The notes under the pieces were generated by a model that searched no databases, was not told the origin of the DNA, and saw only the letters and a program-made list of their open reading frames with translations. Of a stretch of DNA of 64,000 nt, positions 30,847 to 42,748 are shown one piece after another. The position numbers and the translations under genes were made by a program. The stretch comes from Apoderus coryli (Eukaryota > Arthropoda > Insecta > Coleoptera > Attelabidae), in the NCBI GenBank assembly GCA_911728435.2, contig OU452207.1, positions 14,967,682 through 15,031,681 on the forward strand. The letters are read 5' to 3'. The first letter of the stretch is position 1. Each line of letters opens with the position of its first letter.

Positions 30847-31503
30847 TTAAACAATGTTTCTCAGACAGAAGAGATTTGGATTGTTTATTCCAAGAATTAA
30901 CAAGAACACGCCCTTATAAAAATGAACATTTAATAAATTTTGGTAGTAGATTACAGTTATTACGCAGTCCAGTAGTTCAAAGAATTAGCAATGACACAGA
31001 CACACGACGCAAAAGTTTGTCAAATTGTACATTGTGATAAAACAGCATTAAACACATTTATAGCAGGTTGTACTGGTGTTCTCAGAAATAACATGCACAT
31101 TAAGAAATCCGAGTCTTTAGAGAACGCAATGGCGTACGTAACAGAATTTGACAATTTCGAAAGATTGTATGGTAATTTCAATTTCGATCACAAATCCCAA
31201 AATCAGTCTAATCAATTAATTCGTCCAAAGATACCTATTCAAAATCAAAACCTTCAACCCTCGTACTATCAACCTTTCCAAAATTCAGGTTTTCAGAGAC
31301 CTCAAAATTTCAATAATTTTATGTCTACTGCAAATCGCAACTTTAATAACACAAATCAACACTTTTCGACAAAACCAGCATTTCCAAGTCAACCAATAAA
31401 CGTTAGACCTATACCAAACTCAAATACAAGGTATCCAACTAATCGAGAAGTATTTGGTCTTACGAAATCTCTGATACATCATTACCAGAGCAATCAGAAT
31501 TAG
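30847..31503 (+). pseudogene. Errantivirus gag, 3' part (copy E1)
   Basis: It resumes with QCFSDRRDLDCLFQELTR after the TTAA element, then RNNMHIKKSESLENAMAYV and an Asn/Gln/Pro-rich tail (LIRPKIPIQNQN, PSYYQPFQNSGF) without a zinc knuckle, as is usual for errantivirus Gag. The ORF from 30991 has 170 codons. It differs from copy E2 by small indels and has lost the PQNVFK segment before protease. Confidence 0.75.
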
Positions 31504-31549
31504 AAATCGAGAAAAATAATGAAGATGAAAATTTTCAGTTAACCCAAAC

Positions 31550-32225
31550 TCCAAAACATACAACTTAACAGAAATTAATATATCTTCCAATAATTCATTA
31601 CCTTATATAGAAATAAAAAAACCTAAAATTAAATTACTTATAGACACTGGCAGTTCAAGATCAATAATAAAACCTTCAATAATAGAAAAATATTATCCGC
31701 ATACTATATATCATTGTAAATCAACAATCAAAACACCCTTAGGAAGCAAAGATATCCTTTATCACGCTTCAGTTCCTGCATTTTCTGAATTTAAAACTGA
31801 TAAAAATATAAATTTTATTCTCTTTGATTTTCATGACTTCTTTGATGGAATAATAGGATTAGAAGATATGAAAAATTTAAATTTAAACATCGATCTTACA
31901 AATCAAAGACTAGTTAACGACTTTAGTGAAATTTCTTGTAAATATAGAGAACCCACAGATGTCACTTTCTCTTTTACAGTAGAAGCTAATGAAAGAGTTT
32001 TAAAAAAATTACCTGTAAATATATATCAAGGCGACATATTAATTAATGAGACTTACATTGGTGAGTTATATATACCTCAATCATTAACAACAGCACACGA
32101 CGGCTATGCTTTCATAGAAATTCAAAATTGTAAAGATCACGCAATGTCTATAACTTTGGAAAAACCAATACCTGTTATTCCTTTTGAAAACAACAATTAT
32201 GAAATATTTACTCTTTTTTGGAAAC
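31550..32225 (+). pseudogene. Errantivirus protease and linker (copy E1)
   Basis: The protease active site LLIDTGSSRS is encoded near 31638-31665, followed by FDGIIGLEDMKNLNLNIDL. The ORF 31868-32257 continues this frame with ANERVLKKLPVNIYQ and TTAHDGYAFIEIQNC, the linker between protease and RT in errantivirus Pol. A deletion and frameshift near 32213 remove the SEPIQGNSF segment still present in E2. Confidence 0.7.
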
Positions 32226-32239
32226 TAAAAATAATAATA

Positions 32240-32819
32240 TACAAATCGAAAACCTAATTCGCACTAATCATATGAACTCAGAAGAAAGAGCAGCTATTAT
32301 TAAACTTTGTAAGGAATATCAAGATATTTTCTTCAAACCAGGGATAAACTTACATTTACCTCAAAAGTTAAACATGAAATTAAAACTACAGATGAAATAC
32401 CAATTCATACTAAATCTTATCGATAGCCTTTTATACATAAAGCTGAAGTTCAAAACCAAATCAAGGATATGTTAGAAAAAGACATCATTCGATCATCTTC
32501 AAGCCCATGGTCATCACCAATATGGATCGTGCCCAAGAAAGCCGACGCCTTTGGCAAACAGAAGTGGAGACTTGTTGTCGATTACCGTAAAATTAATGAC
32601 AAGACAATTGACGATAGGTACCCCATACCTAATATAAATGAAATACTAGATAAACTTGGAAGATCAAATTACTTTTCTGTAATTGACCTTTTCATTCTTT
32701 GGAATACCAAAACAAATCGTTTCTGACAATGGTACAGAATTTAAAAATGAAGTTGTAAAAGAATTATTAAAAACCCATAATATAAAAATACATTTTACTA
32801 CACCTAATCATCATGAATG
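32240..32819 (+). pseudogene. Errantivirus RT N-terminus fused to an integrase fragment (copy E1)
   Basis: RT fingers and palm are seen as [44 protein letters not shown] and NYFSVIDL, across two frames. Directly after VIDL the sequence jumps to [18 protein letters not shown], an integrase core with its second Asp, and stops at a TGA at 32817-32819. Everything between (catalytic RT motif, RNase H, integrase start) is deleted. The same fusion is present at 42650, so it predates the duplication. Confidence 0.8.
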
Positions 32820-33087
32820 AAAAAAGCAGTGATGTCTGTAAAACATTAAAGTTACAAGTGACTGACAGTTATGGACTGTTTTAATGACTTATTTAGTGGG
32901 GACAATACTACGTGGCAGGCTCCACACCAGCAGCAAGTAGGCCAACAACATGGATTGGTGGTGAATACTGATATTTTTCGGGCTGATGATCATACCGACT
33001 CAACCACTCCTCCACCACAAAGTAGTGGAGTGTTGTTGAACGAAGAAGACCGGCGCTGCGTAAACAGTATTCGAGGTAAATTATTAT
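32820..33087 (+). CDS. Unrecognised exon-like ORF, copy 3 of five (short type)
   Basis: ATG at 32871. Same protein as at 18428 but with ILRADDHNLSS replaced by IFRADDH, a 12-bp loss shared only with the copy at 42799. The possible donor is retained. The block begins at 32820 right after the integrase fragment's stop codon. Confidence 0.35.
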
Positions 33088-33164
33088 TCTTTGACTCAAG
33101 ACAGTCGTTAAGTTTATTTTTAATTAAAGAAAGTCTTTATAGAGAAGCAATCCAACCCATACAG

Positions 33165-34335
33165 GGTTATTCACGCTTTATGGCGTGGTATATTGTGGCC
33201 AAGCTACTTGACTTTGAAATTTTTTTTTATTGGACGTGTGGGCATCTACTATGGCTACTTTTTAAAATTGGTTTCATATTATACAGGGTTATAAAGTATC
33301 AAAGTTATGTTTTTTTAAATGAAATCCCCTGTATATTATTGCACTTTTAGACCCTCTGATCAAATTAAGTGTCAGTTTCATTAAGGTTTATAATACCTAA
33401 ACCTTAACGTTTTTTAAATAAATTGAATTTTGTCCAAATCTAGCATAATTTTCATCTTTCAAATACTTAGGAAATATTTAAGTCATGTTGAATCTCGTGA
33501 TGATAATGAGGCGGAGCTCCATCTAATTGAAACCACATGGTTGTTCTCCTGTTTAAAGGAATTTCCTCTAATAATACAGGAAGTTGGTGTAGAAGAAAAT
33601 CGAGAAACAAAACAACAAAATTGGAGTCCTATTAAATATGGGTCCAATGTTCCACCCTACACATTAATGGACCGCCTATTTTGATTGCTGATAATTCTGT
33701 ATTTATGCGGATTTGAGTCAGAATAATAATGGTAGTTGTGTCTGTTCACGAGACCATTGTTGTGAAATGTACATTCGTCACTAAATAACACATTATCAAA
33801 AAATATTTCATGTGCTGCCACTTCATCTTACACCCAAATGCAAAATTCAATTCTATTGTCAAAATCATTTCCAGAAAGCTTTTGACAAAGCTGAATTTTA
33901 AAAGCATAAAATCTATGTTTGCCTGACTAATATTGGTGTTTTCGGATATCTGATTTTGACTAATATTAGGATTTTCGATAACTGAACCGACTATAGCAAA
34001 AATAGTTTCTTCATTTTCGGAGACAATTTTTCTTGTAACGTATTTCTTATAGCTAACACGTCCAGTTTCCTTAAACTGATTTAATAGTCTCTCAAAATCA
34101 GCTGGACTTGGATGATTTCGTTTGGGAAATCTTTGATCATAAACTCGAGAAGCCAATAAAGAATTTTGATGACATTCTCCAAGGATTAATATCATAATCA
34201 ATACGTTCTTCTTTTTGATGAGAAAGAGAAATCGTACTATAAAATTAGTATCGAAAAGCAAATCTCGATTATAAAATTTCCATTTCCAAATTGATTTCTG
34301 TCTCATGCCTGTAGGTCCATATTTTGAATGCTTCA
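33165..34335 (-). pseudogene. mariner-like transposase with DUF4817-type domain, copy 3
   Basis: The most continuous copy: a 196-codon ORF from 34336 to 33746 spans ECHQNSLLASRVYDQRFP, NHPSPADFERLLNQFKETGRV and the linker up to the first catalytic block, which is then out of frame. FQLDGAPPHY is near 33510. Left-end ACAGGG motifs are at 33161 and 33282. No third acidic residue and no right terminal repeat. Confidence 0.8.
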
Positions 34336-34976
34336 AGTTATTTCGTTGTTTTTTAAGTTACCGCCTAAGCGAGTACTAACTATTATTGGCCTCTTGCCCT
34401 TTCTCAGTAGGATACAGCCAGCACAGTTTATTTTTATCAAATATAGTTACAATTTACAATGCATAGTACTACTGTTTACTTTTAACCTCCAAGCCCCATA
34501 ATATAACCTATTTATTTATGACATGAAACTAGAAGTGTCAACCAAACAAAAATAAGTGACACCAACGTTAGAAAAAAATATTACCAAATTATGAAAAACC
34601 AACGAAGCCAAAATACAAGATACTGTAGTTCCAAAAATAACGTCCACCACTATTAAGGTTAACGTTATTTTAATACTGCCAAATTATGACAAACCAACGA
34701 ATCATGATAGAAGAGATCGATATCAATAAATAATTGTTTGTATTGGAAGCACCTAGCTGACAAAGCTTATATGAAAATTTCCAGTCAAAACTGATGCTTA
34801 CTTATCTAAAACATAATGCAAATATACTGAACCCTACCTCCAAAGAAGTAGAGAATGTCCATAGTGTCAAATTATAACATAAATCAATCTGTCATTATAA
34901 TTATGGTGTACTAAACTGTCTATAGTAAAACAACGTAAATATAATAATTTCCAAAAATATTACTGTAAAAGACAGA

Positions 34977-35172
34977 ATGGAAATTGAAAAAGAATATATA
35001 CCGGAAGGTAAGTGTACAATTATATAAAATAGGGTTATCACCGTACACTTTGATGAAATTATTTGTTGACATTCCGCAACGACTTAACTTACCATTTGTA
35101 GGAAAAACTCAAAATACGATACCAAGAGAGAGGATACAGAAAATAAATAACATGGCTCATTTTCCACATTAG
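34977..35172 (+). other. Possible two-exon mini-ORF (copy 3)
   Basis: Exon 1 34977-35007 (MEIEKEYIPEG), donor G|GTAAGT, a 94-bp intron, acceptor TTTGTAG, exon 2 35102-35172, stop TAG. Spliced, it would give 33 residues. There is no recognised domain. The copy-1 version has a premature TAG. Weakly supported. Confidence 0.25.
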
Positions 35173-35265
35173 TTTTACAACATATATGCAAACATTGGGG
35201 TCATAAAAGGAGAGGTTTTAGTTCATGTGTTACCAGTTACGAATGAGGAATAAAACTATGAATCT

Positions 35266-36268
35266 TTATTCATAGTATATATATGGCAATGTTAAATATC
35301 GACCGTTTATGTTGTTAGATTGCTTTGGTGGGTTTCCATTATAAAATGTATGTATTCTTTTCGAAAAGACTGAGTTGAATAGTTTGTTGGGATAGGAATT
35401 TTTTCTTAAGACCTTTTTTGCATGTAGAATTGCTTGTTTTCTGAAATCTGTGTCTGATAGGTTAATTGCCCTGTCTGCTATTCCGATTATGACTGTTTCT
35501 TTCTGTTTAATATGATGTTGGGAATTAAAATTTAGGTATCTACCCGACCAAGTGGGTTTGGTATACCGTGATCGTACCGTTTCCTCTGTGTAGGGTGAGG
35601 TCGACAAAGTTGATTTTTAGATCTTTCTCGATTTCTAGAGTGAATTTGAGTCCAGGTTTTGAATAACAATATTTTCTAGGTCTTCCATCACCAGTTGTTT
35701 AATTGAGCTCGATATTGCCGCACCCATGGCGCATCCATCGGTTTGTTTGAAATATTTGTCTTGGTATGTGAAATACATAGAAGTTAGGGTAAAGTCTATG
35801 GCTGCTAAAAATTCGGTGAGTGGGATATCTGTGTGTTGTTTGATAGTGTTCCATTTGTTTTCTATTAGGGTTTTGGCTTTCTCTATTGGGGTTTTTGTAT
35901 ATAAAGATATTCTCTCCTCTAAGGACACCAGAATGTAGTAGTTATCGGGAAATGTTACATTGTTTATTTTGTTTTTAAAGTCCCATGAGTCTTTTATGTA
36001 GTATTCATTTTGGTTTATGACATTTTTTAAGATTTCATTAAGGAATTTAGAAAGTTTTTCGAAAGGAGATTGGATACAAGAAACTATAGGTCATTCTGTT
36101 TTCTTTGTGTAATTTGGGGAGGCCGTATATGCGAGGGTGGATGGCGTTGTGAATTTTTAGTTTTTTAGCATTTATAGGTGAAATGTACATTTTATTCTCC
36201 CAATTATTTATGGTTTCATTGTTCTTTTTTTGGTAAACATTTGTTGGGTCGTTCTTAATTTGTTTATA
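35266..36268 (-). pseudogene. PLE reverse transcriptase, copy 3
   Basis: It contains the same segments as copy 1 (IYGLPKLHKEN, SLYTKTPI, GCAMGAAISSSI, TKPTWSGRYLNF, GIADRAINLS) and the same deletion of the YxDD block. It also shares the small change that destroys IPLRPIVSC, which copy 2 lacks, so copies 1 and 3 are the closer relatives here. No GIY-YIG domain follows. Confidence 0.85.
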
Positions 36269-37514
36269 AGGTAAATAGACCAGTGCCTGACCCATTAGGG
36301 AATGTGCAGAAATTATCACATTTTTATGATGTGTGAATGTTTTTTGACATACATACCTTCATGACAGTTTTAACGGAACATCATTCTTTTAAAAAATGAG
36401 GTCTAGCTATGTATACAAAAGGGCGTTAATAAAATAAACATAATTTTTTGAATATCGGCGTATGTACCTATTCCTGACCCTAGTGAATAAAGGTTGCTCC
36501 TAAGTATGACATTATCGTAACCTTTAGTTGACCCTTGAACAAGGCTGGTGTTTTATAGTACGTTGCTGCGAATAACTCTAGGAACCTACATGATATAAAT
36601 CGCAATTTAAATAAAAAATTCATTTGTAAATATAAAAAAAAAACATAATTTACTTCAAATTAAAAAGCATTTGCAAAAATATTTAAATTACAAATCATAT
36701 GACAAAACTTTGTGACAAATAGTGTCCTAATTCTTTAACAGTTTTATCACCTCTACGAGCAAGCACTTTGTTTCCTTTTGGATTAAGGAAAAATACAGAT
36801 TCATCTGCATTGAATATTGTTGTGGGATCCTGAAAAATGTCCGTCTGATCAATCGCTAATAAATGCTCATATACTTCATGTTCAGTTGAATTGTGGTCAC
36901 AGATGCTCTACTTGTTCTTAGATTCTGTGGTGTTCTCAAGCTTATATCTGGATGCTGCTTGAGAAACCATTCATACCACTTCCTACCAGGTTTATCGTGT
37001 TTACCTAAACCCTTTTTTAACTCTGTAGCTAATTTTTCTACATTTACCAGAAAATTATCTTTAGAAATAGGAAATCCTGCTTTCGTCATATGTCTATAAG
37101 CCGCTTGACTAGAATGACCCTCGTCAAAATAAATAAAATATTGATATCTGCTGGTTTTTTTATAGTTTTTCCTATTTACCAAGTTATACCATGCTTATAA
37201 AATTCATCTACATCTAGCACCAAATAATAGTGTGTAATCTAAAAACTGTTTTATATAACCTACCTGTTATCATGAATGGATATCGTTTCTTACACAAAGC
37301 GCGAAGACCATGACACTCTCACAATGACGGCTTCAAAACAATAGTTAACCCAGTGGTACGAACATACTCGCAATATATTTTGTTTAAGAATAGGTTGCTA
37401 CATCCCACAAAAATCGCAAGAAAACTTACAAATAATACCGTAATGCTTAATAAAACCAAATAAATGGAAATGTGTCATCTATTGGTACAGGGTCAGGTAC
37501 TGGTACATTTACCT
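36269..37514 (-). mobile_element. pogo-like DNA transposon remnant, copy 3
   Basis: Ends AGGTAAATAGACCAGTGCCTG and the complement of AGGTAAATGTACCAGTACC, TA on both sides, same PLE target position as copies 1 and 2. Confidence 0.8.
36705..37182 (-). pseudogene. pogo-type transposase fragment, copy 3
   Basis: A 108-residue ORF (37182-36856) with AGFPISKDNF and WYEWFLKQHPDISLRTPQ, then the out-of-frame DDE start with FNADESVFF. It has the same truncation as the other copies. Confidence 0.8.
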
Positions 37515-38079
37515 TATGTACCTACTTGTGTCAGCAAGTAGGTTGTTAATCTTTTTGTCATAGTCCGTGTCGGTCATAATTATAGTTTGGATTTTGTTTT
37601 AAGAATATCTTAGTTTTTTTTAATTTTTTAAAAAGAGTTTTTGACTCATTATTAAGATTTTGTTGGGCGAATCGGTTTTTAAAATTCGTTATGATATTTG
37701 CACATTTTTATCGTATGTTGTCTTTGGTTTTTGTAGTAAAATTTTCTATTGCGTATTCTATATTAGTAAGGATTTCTGGAACAGGGATTTCAGTGTGTTT
37801 TTTCAAGAGGTGCTGCAAAATTTGGAGCTAAGCTTAGTATTTCTAATACTTCATTAGGTATTTGTAAATCTGTTAAATTCTCCACCCAGTCTGAGATTAA
37901 ATTAGGAGCATTACTGTTATTTGGGTGTTGTTCAGCAACATGTTGATTTTTCCAATATTGGACCATGAGAAAAATAAAAAACACAAATTCGATTTCACAA
38001 AAACAAAGATCCTGAAAACTGAAAACAACACTAAAAAAAGGAAAACATACGGAACAATTTTTATCCAAAAAAATCCTAA
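37515..38079 (-). pseudogene. PLE N-terminal coding region, copy 3 (gypsy-free)
   Basis: It contains the empty gypsy site near 37580 and the NLTDLQIPNEVLEILSLAPNF segment in the ORF 38068-37790. It is broken by indels. Confidence 0.7.
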
Positions 38080-38732
38080 TAACGTTAACTCAAAAACTGA
38101 CACAAAATCGCTAAGCAAAGTCTCATTATTAAACTAAAAACCAAAACGTTAACAATCCTTTTTTTTTCTTATCTAAAACAAACTGTAACAATAATCATCC
38201 TTCTTATTTAATTTCACCACCCTATACATCTAAAAGTGCGATAGTTTTAAATATGTTTTTTGTTGCTTTCATTCCAAACCTAAACAGATAGCTAAACCGT
38301 AGAAAGATTCTAATACAAGGAAAATATTTTAAATGCAAAATAATTATTATTAATACTGGTATGTACAGAAATGAATATTTTATTATGAATTTTAATATTT
38401 TGTAATTATCATCAACCAATTAATTTGACAATAATTGTATAACCATGCAAGTCTTTTTTCTACATTATGTGAATGTTTCGTTATTTTCTTTGTGGTAAGT
38501 TTTACTATATTGTATCTTTGTTTTTTGAAATGTTGTTATTGACCACATGACTTGTAATTTTTAGATTGAAAAAGACTTGAACTTTCAGTCGAAACGTCTC
38601 AAAATAAAATTTTAAACAAAAAATGGAATGATATTTCATGTTTTACTATCCAGACTTGAGTCCAAGAATCCGAAATCAAGAATATAAATATTGGAAGTCT
38701 AAGAAAATTTAATTACGAAGAAAAAATATATA
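38080..38732. other. PLE 5' flank, copy 3
   Basis: Non-coding, collinear with 16844-17500. It carries the plus-strand hammerhead-like stretch at about 38560-38605. Confidence 0.6.
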
Positions 38733-38955
38733 GATAACTTAATGTCTTGGGTTGATCAGCAAATATTTTTGATTAAAACTCTTTTACGTTATGCCAAGCT
38801 TTCGATATATTTTTATATCTTCCTCGGGGCTACAAATATAAAAGTAAGCTAAGTATAAATATATATAAAATTTAAAAATATGTTTACCTTAGTATACGCG
38901 GCAAGTTTTACATTAGTAAAAATAATATAAATTGTAAATTAAAGAACATTAACTT
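38733..38955 (-). mobile_element. 223-bp hammerhead-like short insertion
   Basis: Absent from copies 1 and 2, which have an uninterrupted TATATA run here. AAAAAATATATA lies on both sides (38721-38732 and from 38956), a likely 12-bp target duplication. On the minus strand, GCC, CCGAGGA, GATATA-AAAA-TATATC, GAAA, GCTT, GGC forms a hammerhead-like fold with a strong stem II but a changed core (CCGAGGA for CTGATGA). It is probably a short non-autonomous retroelement mobilised by PLE-type machinery. Confidence 0.55.
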
Positions 38956-39224
38956 AAAAAATATATATATATATAAATTTTAGATAAATGACAAAAAGGT
39001 CATACAATTATTGCTTTCTTTCTTTTTAGTTTCTTTGACCTTTTTTTATAAGTTTTAGGGATTTTTTTTCTTGATTTTAGGTCAATAACTACTTATATTT
39101 TATATAGTAATGTATTTTTCTTGAACCTTGTTACAGTTTTTTTATTCTTTTCCTTTCTTGGGATTTAAGGTTCTTATAAGCAAAATTTTTTTTTCCTTTC
39201 GAAATATGTTTATTTCATGTCAAA

Positions 39225-39266
39225 GTACGTACAAAATTTCGGCTTATTAGCCTTCCTCAGGTACAT
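39225..39266 (-). ncRNA. Hammerhead-like motif in PLE 5' region (copy 3)
   Basis: Same as at 17763, with stem I arms GTACGT/GTACAT and stem II GGC-TAATAA-GCC. The core is CTGAGGA. Confidence 0.35.
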
Positions 39267-39888
39267 CTCGTTTCTAAAAATTGTTTTTTTTTGTAAACAG
39301 AATTAAAAATAATCAAGTAAGTGGTACATTTACACTACTTCACAACAACATTCAGTGTAAAAAGGTAATATATATAACACATACACAATTACATATAATA
39401 TTCTTAATTATTTTCTATTTTTTTTTTGTATTTGTTTTTACCTTACCAACATCGCATGATTCTGTGGAATTTTTGGTAGTATACCACTTTTAGTAGGTAT
39501 TTTGTTTGAATGAAAATTTTTATTCAATAGAATTTCAATTTTATAAGGAAAAGCCATATTATGGAATTTGATGTCAATAACACACTGAAAATAAATTAAC
39601 AACAAGAAAATACAACTATAAACAATGTGACAAACAAATATTTAAAAAATATATAAAAAAATTAATTAAAATAGTGCCTTAATTTAATAAATAATAAATA
39701 AATTAATAAACAGTGCCTAAATCATCTTTTTTTTCAATTTAGTTGCTTGGTTATAATAGTTTTCTTAGAGAAAAGAAAATACATTTAATATCGGCAATGC
39801 GCCCATCTCCACATCACTGTATCCTTCTACTATCGTTAAAAAGCAGTGATGTCTGTAAAATATTAAAGTTACAAGTGACTGGACAGTT

Positions 39889-40101
39889 ATGGACTGTTTT
39901 AATGACTTATTTAGTGGGGACAATACTACGTGGCAGGCTCCACACCAGCAGCAAGTAGGCCAACAACATGGATTGGTGGTGAATACTGATATTCTTCGGG
40001 CCGATGATCATAATTTATCGTCGACCGACCCAACCACTCCTCCACCACAAAGTAGTGGAGTGTTGTTGAACGAAGAAGACCGGCGCTGCGGATATTCGAG
40101 A
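39889..40101 (+). pseudogene. Unrecognised exon-like ORF, copy 4 of five (damaged)
   Basis: Long type, but a short deletion after DRRCG removes part of the NSIRG end, changes the frame and alters the possible donor (GAGATAAAT). The ORF stops after 71 codons. Confidence 0.35.
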
Positions 40102-40189
40102 TAAATTAGTATTCTTTGACTCAAGTCAGTCTTTAAGTTTATTTTTAATTAAAGAAAGTCTTTATAGAGAAGCAATCCAACCCATACAG

Positions 40190-40571
40190 GGTTATTCACG
40201 CTTTATGGCGTGGTATATTGTGGCCAAGCTACTTGACTTTGAAATTTTTTTTTTATTGGACGTGTGGGCATCTACTATGGCTACTTTTTAAAATTGGTTT
40301 CATATTATACAGGGTTATAAAGTATCAAAGTTATGTTTTTTTAAATGAAATCCCCTGTATATTATTGCACTTTTAGACCCTCTGATCAAATTAAGTGTCA
40401 GTTTCATTAAGGTTTATAATACCTAAACCTTAACGTTTTTTAAATAAATTGAATTTTGTCCAAATCTAGCATAATTTTCATCTTTCAAATAGTTAGGAAA
40501 TATTTAAGTCATGTTGAATCTCGTGATGATAATAAGGCGGAGCTCCATCTAATTGAAACCACATGGTTGTT
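40190..40571 (-). pseudogene. mariner-like remnant, copy 4 (3' end only)
   Basis: It contains the terminal ACAGGG motifs and the FQLDGAPPHY region near 40540, then breaks at 40571 where errantivirus gag begins. Confidence 0.7.
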
Positions 40572-40574
40572 CTC

Positions 40575-41475
40575 CAACTTAATTAATTAGACCAAATAAA
40601 AAGTTCCGCCGTGGACGAGGGTCTTCTTCTTCAGACGACGTTGTTTATTCACCTCTTCGCTCAACAAAATCAATCTCTTGTCAGCCGACACCTCTACAAA
40701 TCCTAGTTGCCTTTACACATTCGCTGTTTTGGCTGATTCTGTATTGTACCAGGGTTAAGATTTTTAGGGCATTAAAGATCGACTTTCGTATACATATAGC
40801 CATAGGAAAAGCGGAAGCAATGGTCGGCAACCGCATGGAATTAAACAATTGGGATCTTGTTAAAAATGCCCTTAAACAATGTTTCTCAGACAGAAGAGAT
40901 TTGGATTGTTTATTCCAAGAATTAACAAGAACACGCCCTTATAAAAATGAACATTTAATAAATTTTGGTAGTAGATTACAGTTATTACGCAGTCCAGTAG
41001 TTCAAAGAATTAGCAATGACACAGATTTAACACACGAAGCAAAAGTTTGTCAACTTGGTGGTGTTCTCAGAAATAACATGCACATTAAGAAATCCGAATC
41101 TTTAGAGAACGCAATGGCGTACGTAACAGAATTTGAAAATTTCGATAGATTGTATGGTAATTTAAATTTCGACCACAAATCTCAAAATCACTCTAATCAA
41201 TTAATTCGTCCAAAGATACCTATTCAAAATCAAAACATTCAACCCTCGTACTATCAGGTTTTCAGAGACCTCAAAATTTCAATAATTTTATGTCTACTGC
41301 AAATCGCAACTTTAATAACACAAATCAACACTTTTCGACAAAACCAGCATTTCCAAGTCAACCAATAAACGTTAGACCTATACCAAACCCAAATACAAGG
41401 TATCCAACTAATCGAGAAGTATTTGGTCAACCACAAAACGTTTTTAAACAGACACTGGCAGTTCAAGATCAATAA
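40575..41475 (+). pseudogene. Errantivirus gag (copy E2)
   Basis: Uninterrupted by the TTAA element: ORF 40820-41368 reads MVGNRMELNNWDLVKNALKQ, then DLDCLFQELTRTRPYKNEHL, LGGVLRNNMHIKKSESLENA and an Asn/Gln-rich tail. The CDKTALNTFIAGC segment seen in E1 is deleted. The gag end (NVFKQTLAV) is fused by deletion to protease, removing the protease start. Confidence 0.75.
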
Positions 41476-42323
41476 TAAAACCTTCAATAATAGAAAAATA
41501 TTATCCGCATACTATATATCATTGTAAATCAACAATCAAAACACCCTTAGGAAGCAAAGATATCCTTTATCACGCTTCAGTTCCTGCATTTTCTGAATTT
41601 AAAACTGATAAAAATATAAATTTTATTCTCTTTGATTTTCATGACTTCTTTGATGGAATAATAGGATTAGAAGATATGAAAAATTTAAATTTAAACATCG
41701 ATCTTACAAATCAAAGACTAGTTAACGACTTTAGTGAAATTTCTTTTAAATATAGAGAACCCACAGATGTCACTTTCTCTTTTACAGTAGAAGCTAATGA
41801 AAGAGTTTTAAAAAAATTACCTGTAAATATATATCAAGGCGACATATTAATTAATGAGACTTACATTGATGAGTTATATATAGCTCAATCATTAACAACA
41901 GCACACGACGGCTATGCTTTCATAGAAATTCAAAATTGTAAAGATCATGCAATGTCTATAACTTTGGAAAAACCAATACCTGTTCTTCCTTTTGAAAACA
42001 ACAATTATGAAATATTTACTTCTGAACCTATTCAAGGAAACTCTTTTTTGGAAACTAAAAATAATAATATACAAATCGAAAACCTAATTCGCACTAATCA
42101 TATGAACTCAAAAGAAAGAGCAGCTATTATTAAACTTTGTAAGGAATATCAAGATATTTTCTTCAAACCAGGCGATAAACTTACATTTACCTCAAAAGTT
42201 AAACATGAAATTAAAACTACAGATGAAATTAAACTGACAATCGTTTTACCACTTCACCAAACACTTCTTTTAAATCTCGACGCGTTCTACGCCAAAGGTT
42301 CTACTCATCGATTATACAGATGA
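41453..42323 (+). pseudogene. Errantivirus protease end and linker (copy E2)
   Basis: DTGSSRS of the protease active site is near 41453 in one frame. The ORF 41676-42323 then gives the linker (ANERVLKKLPVNIYQ, EPIQGNSFLETKNNN, CKEYQDIFFKPGDKL). About 90 bp not found in E1 are inserted near 42230, flanked by ACAGATGAAAT repeats. Confidence 0.7.
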
Positions 42324-42748
42324 AATACCAATTCATACTAAATCTTATCGATACCCTTTTATACATAAAGCTGAAGTTCAAAACCAAATCAAGGATATGT
42401 TAGAAAAAGACATCATTCGACCATCTTCAAGCCCATGGTCATCACCAATATGGATCGTGCCCAAGAAAGCCGACGCCTCTGGCAAACAGAAGTGGAGACT
42501 TGTTGTAGATTACCGTAAAATTAATGACAAGACAATTGACGATAGGTACCCCATACCTAATATAAATGAAATACTAGATAAACTTGGAAGATCAAATTAC
42601 TTTTCTGTAATTGACCTTTTCATTCTTTGGAATACCAAAACAAATCGTTTCTGACAATGGTACAGAATTTAAAAATGAAGTTGTAAAAGAATTATTAAAA
42701 ACCCATAATATAAAAATACATTTTACTACACCTAATCATCATGAATGA
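42324..42748 (+). pseudogene. Errantivirus RT N-terminus fused to integrase fragment (copy E2)
   Basis: Same structure as E1: RT from [20 protein letters not shown] to NYFSVIDL, then a direct jump to the integrase DNGTEFKN segment, and the same stop codon before the exon-like block. RT motif spelling is closer to consensus here (RPSSSPW, KADASGKQ). Confidence 0.8.

Larger units (their letters stand above)
34278..40571. repeat. Repeated block, copy 3
   Basis: 34278-34717 equals 1578-2017 and 34718 onward equals 4278 onward, collinear to the mariner remnant, which breaks at 40571 into errantivirus gag. It lacks the gypsy element and has its own 223-bp insertion at 38733-38955. Confidence 0.85.
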
